From assembly GCF_963169125.1 (NCBI RefSeq), contig NC_084795.1:263991042-264055041 (forward strand): DNA of 64,000 nt. Reading direction: 5' to 3'. Made by a program: the position numbers and the translations under genes. Below the pieces are notes generated by a model. The model did not search any database. It worked only from the letters and a program-made list of their open reading frames with translations, and had not been told where the DNA came from. This document shows, piece by piece, positions 59,044-64,000 of the stretch (positions are counted from its first letter, which is position 1; every line of letters starts with the position of its first letter). Origin of the DNA: Humulus lupulus. Taxonomy: Eukaryota > Streptophyta > Magnoliopsida > Rosales > Cannabaceae.

Positions 59044-61373
59044 ATGGTAGACGTTGATACAAGTTCAAATCCTGAGTGGGCTTCGATAATACAGGAGTTA
59101 AATATAACTAAAACAGTTAATGAACTAGAAAAAATGGACATTGTTGGTAAATATCTAGATTCGGTTGATAAGTGGGAGACGTTCTATGAAATATATGCAA
59201 AGTGGATGGGGTTTGGCAAAAGGTCAGATGACTTGAAGATAAGAAATGGGGTAGTATCAATGAGAAGGTGGGTTTGTACAAGAGAAGGTTATAGACGGAG
59301 TGAATATGTGGATATGCCCAATCGCAAAAAATGATCAAGACCAATCACAAGATCTGGATGTCAGGCAGCTCTCAGAGTGGTTCACATGAAAGAAAACGAC
59401 TTATGGTTGGCAAAAGAATTCAGCCATGAACATAATCATGAAATGGTATCGGTCCCTGAGTTGCAATTTCTCAAGAATAATCGTGTGGTGTTCGATGGTT
59501 TGCTTGCACAAGTTCGTTCGATGAACTCAGTCGGGATAAAAACTTCTCAGATTATGTCCCATACTGCTATGTAGTCGAGAGGTTATGAGAGAATGCCATG
59601 TCAAGTCAGAGATGTGTACAATAGAGTAGCAGGAGCAATTAGGGAAGAAAAACTGGAAACTGATGCGGAAGGTGCATTAGGATTCTTGGATTGTCTTTCT
59701 GCACGAGATCCAAACTTTTTTGTGTACCACCAAGCTGACACAGAAAACAGACTCGCCAACGTATTCTGGGCTGACGGGACTGCAAGAATTGACTACCGGG
59801 CATTCGGGGATGTGATAGCATTTGACACAACGTACATGACCAACACGTACAACAAGCCATTGTGCATTTTGATGGGTGTCAACCACCATTTCTCAACTTG
59901 TGTTTTTGGGTTTGCGTTGCTCGTAAATGAAAAAATGGAGACTTACTCATGGATGCTAAGAGCATTCTTAGAATGTCACCATAAAAAAAAACCTTCAGTT
60001 GTGGTCACTGACGAGGATAATGCAATGCGTGAGGCAATAAAAGAAATACTTCCAGAATCCACACATCGATTATGTGCTTGGCATCTAAGCACAAATGCAT
60101 CTAGGGCTGGTAATGATCTTGGATTCACAAAAGCATTCAATAATTTGATGTACTCATACTACAATGAGGAGGTGTTTGAGAACAAATGGAAAGAGTTGAT
60201 GGAGACATATCAAATGGAAGACAACGAATGGTGCCAACTCCAATACAGAAGAAAGCGAATGTGGGCAGAAACCTACCTCCATGAGCAGTTTGTTGCTGGA
60301 ATGAGAACAACACAGCGCTGCGAGTCAATGAATTTCTGCCTAAAAAAATTCCTTTTGAAGAGATACACCCTACGTGAGTTCGTTACAGCCATTGACATCG
60401 CGGTGACAAAAATAAGGCACATCGAAAGATTAAATGACTTTACAACGAAGCACACGCTCCCCAATCTCCCATCCTCAGATGCTCTTAGTATTTATTATGA
60501 TCAGTGTGCAAAATTCTACACCCGAGAAATAAAAGTGGAATCGGAAATCAAAAGAGAAAATGCCTTATTTCATCAGCAGCTATGAAGATCATGCAAATCA
60601 CACTATCTTCAATGTTGGAAATTTTCGAGATGGTCAAACGAGATATAAGGTCACTCGTACTCTTGGAACAAACCATTTCGAATGCAGTTGCTTATTCTAC
60701 GAGACTAACGGTTACCCATGCAGACATATTTGAGTAATGATGAAGTCTTGTTGCGTAAGAATAATCCCAAATTCACTACTCCTCAAAACGATGGAGCTTG
60801 CATGCAAAATCCCATCCGGAAAACATGGAGATAAGCCAACCTATTCAAGAAGAGTCTGTGCATTGCGAAATGTCAAGATTCGATGCACTTAATTCAGATG
60901 CTACTATGATGAACTTCTACGCGTCTAAGTCACCACAATATTATAACACAGCAAAGGAGGAAATTGCTCATCTCACTGCCATTTTCAAGGAAGGTATGGA
61001 CATCCAAGGAGTGTCACAGGGCACATCCACGAGGAGATCGTACCGAGAAAATCCAAACATAATGCAAGACCCAGTTAGAGTCAGAACAAAAGGTCAAGGA
61101 AATCCAGGGCAGCGAAGGGACAACAGGCATGGGATTCCAACAGACGGATCAGGTTTCAGACAAAGGGCATGTGGAGCATGCGGTGCCCTTGGTCACAATA
61201 GTCGAACATGTACCAATCATGGCCACACAACTGGAAGAGGAAGAGGGCCAAGCACAAGCAGTGTTAGTATCGATCGGTACACAAAATCGGGGAATGAAAA
61301 TGCAGGAGGTGAAATTGACATGCCTTATTCAACGCAGGAGTCTTTTGGGAATGATTATGATGATCATGTGTAA
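59044..61373 (+). pseudogene. FAR1/FRS-type MULE transposase, pseudogene
   Basis: The frame from 59044 has the FAR1 DNA-binding region (FYEIYAKWMGFGKRSDDLKI; VCTREGYRR; SGCQAALRVV), interrupted by TGA at 59332 (Arg in the family) and TAG at 59572. The transposase core follows (59593-60585): FDTTYMTNTYNKPL, VVTDEDNAM, LCAWHLSTN and the helix up to VTAIDIAVTKIRHIERLND. After a shift, a SWIM finger (FECSCLFYETNGYPCRHI) ends at a TGA. After another shift the C-terminus (60798-61373) has a zinc knuckle, CGACGALGHNSRTC. The order DNA-binding, MULE, SWIM, CCHC is complete, so this was a full-length transposase. Confidence 0.9.
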
Positions 61374-61627
61374 TGCGCAACCTATTGGATGCAATGTTAT
61401 TGTGTACTGGATATTATTTATAAGATCACTATCTCTTAATAGTTAAATCATGGAATCAATTTGTAATAGTTATTACTACGCTTATGTATTGATCATATTT
61501 TCAAAAACAAACCGACTGACATATTGATCTATATACGTTTTATTTATATGTTAAAATCAATAAAAATAAATATATTTATTATTATTTAACACTATCATTG
61601 CATGAATAATAATTATCTTATTTTCAA
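61374..61627. other. short intergenic stretch after the transposase
   Basis: AT-rich, with no feature beyond the likely 3' end of the transposase gene. Confidence 0.4.
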
Positions 61628-61924
61628 TTGATTATGGAACACATGTTCCCAATCAGATCACGTCTTCAAGAGCATGTAACAATACAATACCAGCATATAG
61701 GTTATAATGAAGACTTCTCCCTTCGAGGTGGTCTAGATCCAAATACCAACCGTCATGAAAGGCAGACCTATGATCGGTGGTACTTTGGCAGTACACAGGC
61801 AACTTATGCAACAATTTTAAGATCAAGGCCAAACCAAACTATGTTAACATATGATGACGGAACATGTCGATTATTTAACTACAAGCAAAATAAGGTAATT
61901 CAATGTAATAACATTTTATATTGA
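61628..61924 (+). CDS. unrecognised ORF, possibly first exon of an accessory gene
   Basis: Up to 98 codons. The stretch from the second Met (MEHMFPIRSRLQEHVTIQYQ) through RWYFGSTQATYATIL and TYDDGTCRLFNYKQNK has normal amino-acid composition and ends near a GTAATT donor at about 61893, so the frame after NK may be intron. No family recognised. It lies between the transposase and the right terminal-repeat copy, where MULEs sometimes carry a second gene. Confidence 0.3.
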   Translation: MIMEHMFPIRSRLQEHVTIQYQHIGYNEDFSLRGGLDPNTNRHERQTYDRWYFGSTQATYATILRSRPNQTMLTYDDGTCRLFNYKQNKVIQCNNILY

Positions 61925-62137
61925 ATTGCAATAAATATAACTAAGAAAAATTATATTCACTAACATGTTGAATGTTGTGTTACTTACTCAATTATTTAAT
62001 ATGATACATTGTCAAATTTAATATAAATATATTGCATACAATATAAACTAATTTTTTTTTTTTTAAATAACCCCAATTCCTATATGATTTGGAACATTGA
62101 ATTTTAAATATCTAGAATTTTAAAACTTAAAATAACA

Positions 62138-62422
62138 AGTTTACAATTAAAATCTCATTATTAAGAAAATAATTTAACCATGTATTTCCAAAAATTAAAA
62201 AAGATAAATAAATAGTAGATAATCATCTTTCAAGTCAAAAAACTTAATATAAATGTTGAAGGCCATGAGTTCTAGCAACAAAAAAAAATTAAAATATAAA
62301 TGTGCATCCTATAGTAACAACTGTGTACCTTTTATTAAATCTATGTGCTAACATTTATAAATAATGTGCAGATAGCTATTTTTATATGGAAAGATATACA
62401 TGGTATAGAAAGACATTTATAT
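62138..62422 (-). repeat. terminal-repeat-like sequence, right copy
   Basis: A close match to 52842-53140 and, inverted, to 46588-46826 (TGTGCATCCTATAGTAACAA, CTGTGTACCTTTTATTAAAT). It would close a MULE containing the FAR1-type transposase. An inverted AACCGG...CCGGTT pair lies just outside at about 62460-62480. Confidence 0.62.
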
Positions 62423-63339
62423 CCCTATTTAACTAATTTTTTTATTATAAAAAAAACCAACCGGTAACCAAAACCGGTTGTCATGAGTAAAAATAGTATA
62501 TTAAAATAAAAAGTAGGTCTTCATCCTATTAAGTTGCTGTCAGAATAGTACACATAAGTGTACTTGAGGACAGCACATTCCCAACACTTTTTCAATAAAA
62601 CAATTGAGATATAATAGATTGAAGGAGCGGAAGTCATTCCGCTTAAATGCCAAGCGATTTGGAATGATATTGGAAAACATAATAGTACACAAAGAATATC
62701 AAGTAAAATTTATATTACTATAAATAGTTTATATTAATTTTTATTTGATTTTATGTTTATATTTAAAATCAAACTTTTTAGTTTAATTGTTTGAATTTTA
62801 TTAACCATCACTATTTATAAATTTGTTGGCTTAAAAAAATTGTCTATCGTCAACGGCCATAATAAAAAGCGAATTATTAAATTGGTAGTCATGATATGTA
62901 TTTTAAATCTTAATTTATGTTTATTTATATAATTGATATGATTTTGATCTGTAGAATCAATTAACAATAAATATCTATAGAAAGTTTATTTAATTGTGGG
63001 TAGTAATTTCCTTTTTAAAATCCTCTACGGAGTATAAGTCAAGTACTTAAAGTGAGACAGCTTAGAAAGGCCTTTTCATAAAAAGCCCACGCAAACCAAC
63101 AAATATATATATATATACAAAGGGGTTGTCGTGAAGAGAAAGAAACTGAGAGTGAACGAGGGAAAAGAAAGAGAGAAAAGTGTGTTTTTGGCTTCTTGTT
63201 TGTGGCCAACGCCGGCGTTTGACGACTGAGCCTTTCACAGCTTTGACGGTTTGGGTTGTGGCGGCGCAAAGGGTCACTCGCTCACAGGTTTTCCTTCCTT
63301 ACTACTCTTTCTTTTAGGTTTTACTTGAGAGCGATTGTT
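62423..63339 (+). promoter_or_regulatory. upstream region of the MADS-box gene
   Basis: AT-rich to about 63060, then a TATA-like run (TATATATATATACAAAGG, about 63104-63121) followed by a purine-rich stretch of ~110 bp and a GC-rich 5' UTR-like part up to 63339. The distance from the TATA run to the start codon is about 220 bp. An in-frame ATG at 63256 exists but adds 28 residues not found in MADS proteins. Confidence 0.5.
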
Positions 63340-63816
63340 ATGGGTAAGAGAAGATTGGAAGAGGGAGAACAACGCTGCTCCAATGTGTTCGTGTCTTTCT
63401 CAAAGAGGCGCAAAGGGCTTTTCCAGAAGGCGAGCAAGCTGTGCATCAAGTGCGGCGCACAAGTTGCCATTGTCGTCCTATCTCCGACGGGTAATCCTTT
63501 TGCTTTCGGGCACGCTTCGGTGGATGAGGTTCTTCACCATTATCTTTGTCAAACGGCCATCAATCCCAGCTTCATCACTGATGAACACAAACACCTGAAC
63601 CAAATAATCGAAGGCCTCAAGTTTAGCCTAAAACAGGAGCAGAAAAGAGAGGGTCTTGATGAGGAGAGTAAGGTGGTGTTGGGACTCAAGGAGTGGATTG
63701 AGAAAGAGTTTGAGGACTGTAAGACTACTACTGCTATGGAAGATTTGGAGGGCTTGAAGCAAAAATTTGTGGTGTTTCTTAACCAAATCACTCAGAGAAT
63801 ATTGGGGTTTGTGTAA
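63340..63816 (+). CDS. type I (Malpha, AGL62-like) MADS-box protein, 3' end replaced by LTR
   Basis: The start at 63340 (MGKRRLEEGEQRCSNVFVSF) is the canonical MADS start. The MADS domain (residues 1-60) has SKRRKGLFQKASKLCIKCGA and VAIVVLSPTGNPFAFGHASV, as in Malpha proteins such as AGL62/AGL61. The variable helical region follows (SLKQEQKREGLD; VVLGLKEWIEKEFEDC). The frame reaches LTR D at 63812: the last codons read FV and the stop lies inside the LTR, so 158 residues remain, shorter than typical AGL62 relatives (200-300). There is no intron, usual for Malpha genes. These proteins regulate female gametophyte and endosperm development. Whether the cut form works is unknown. Confidence 0.85.
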   Translation: MGKRRLEEGEQRCSNVFVSFSKRRKGLFQKASKLCIKCGAQVAIVVLSPTGNPFAFGHASVDEVLHHYLCQTAINPSFITDEHKHLNQIIEGLKFSLKQEQKREGLDEESKVVLGLKEWIEKEFEDCKTTTAMEDLEGLKQKFVVFLNQITQRILGFV

Positions 63817-64000
63817 TGACCCAACTACTCTAGACTTTGGACCATTAATGAAAACTACACATAGACCCTAATCCTTAATAGAACTTACAAGTGGAAAGAT
63901 CATAACTTTATTAAAACTTGTAAAAACAAATTGTTAAACTTACATAAAACTCAAAATAGGATATGGGATCCCATTGTTTTAAAAACAAAACATAACATAA
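63812..64000 (-). mobile_element. element D: A-family LTR, start only
   Basis: TGTAATGACCCAACTACTCT at 63812 is the LTR terminus also seen at 19117, 30205 and 34603, and the match continues to the window end including the GGGATCCCATTG block. The orientation is the same as A and C. It inserted in the 3' part of the MADS gene. Whether it is a solo LTR or a whole element lies beyond the window. Confidence 0.9.

Noticed and set aside
46588..62422. Single giant MULE stated as a defined feature
   Set aside because: Outer ends and a 9-bp target duplication could not be located, and the middle repeat copy allows a two-element reading; reported only as a finding.
63256..63339. 28-residue N-terminal extension of the MADS protein
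   Set aside because: MADS proteins of this type begin at MG(K/R)RR-like sequence; the upstream part is not similar and is better read as 5' UTR.
1..64000. tRNA or rRNA genes
   Set aside because: No cloverleaf with A and B boxes or rRNA-like stretch was noticed; the tRNA-like words are retrotransposon primer sites.

Overview
The window is nuclear DNA of a flowering plant, most likely a eudicot. Introns are AT-rich with plant-type splice sites, the only gene that reads as fully intact is a plant NBS1 orthologue, and the rest is dominated by LTR retrotransposons, MULE-type DNA transposons, MITEs and tandem repeats. I cannot name the species from sequence alone.

Layout. 1-5516: part of a Ty1/copia LTR, then a broken, minus-strand copia element (RT fragment, integrase, gag, 5' LTR). 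5517-9316: AT-rich intergenic DNA with a foldback MITE and a small degenerate tandem repeat. 9317-15790 (minus): NBS1, which I could assemble as 13 exons coding for 556 residues with every junction in phase. 15800-17780: NBS1 upstream region, a hAT-like MITE with an 8-bp target duplication, and an unrecognised two-exon gene start cut off by a retrotransposon. 17781-40350: a nested stack of Ty3/gypsy elements. Element B (plus) is interrupted by complete element A (minus; target duplication GATAA). A is interrupted by a solo LTR of another family (E; CCTAG), and E by a solo LTR of the A/B family (F; TTTAC). B is interrupted again in gag by a third, 5'-truncated copy C (minus). A and C have a chromodomain-type C-terminus like Tekay/Del chromoviruses. 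40350-45780: LTR debris, two kinds of degenerate tandem repeat, no convincing gene. 45784-46475 (minus): truncated NETWORKED-4-like gene fragment. 46588-62422: region bounded and divided by three copies of a ~300-bp terminal-repeat-like sequence. It holds decayed transposon-type genes: an Ulp1-related multi-exon gene, a GRF zinc-finger gene with one stop, twelve copies of a 178-bp satellite, a small acidic ORF broken at a C14 run, a viroplasmin/RNase H1-N-like ORF and a FAR1/MULE transposase pseudogene. 63340-63811 (plus): type I MADS-box gene whose 3' end runs into another A-family LTR, which supplies its stop codon.

How it fits together. NBS1 would be the third subunit of the MRE11-RAD50-NBS1 DNA-break sensor. 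The MADS gene belongs to the AGL62-like Malpha class. All other coding sequence belongs to transposons or is captured or relict gene sequence. The observations I rate highest are an extra intron-preceded ORF in the leader of element A, palindrome clusters that come and go in otherwise homologous LTRs, the MADS-LTR fusion, and the accessory-gene-rich MULE-like region with its embedded satellite.
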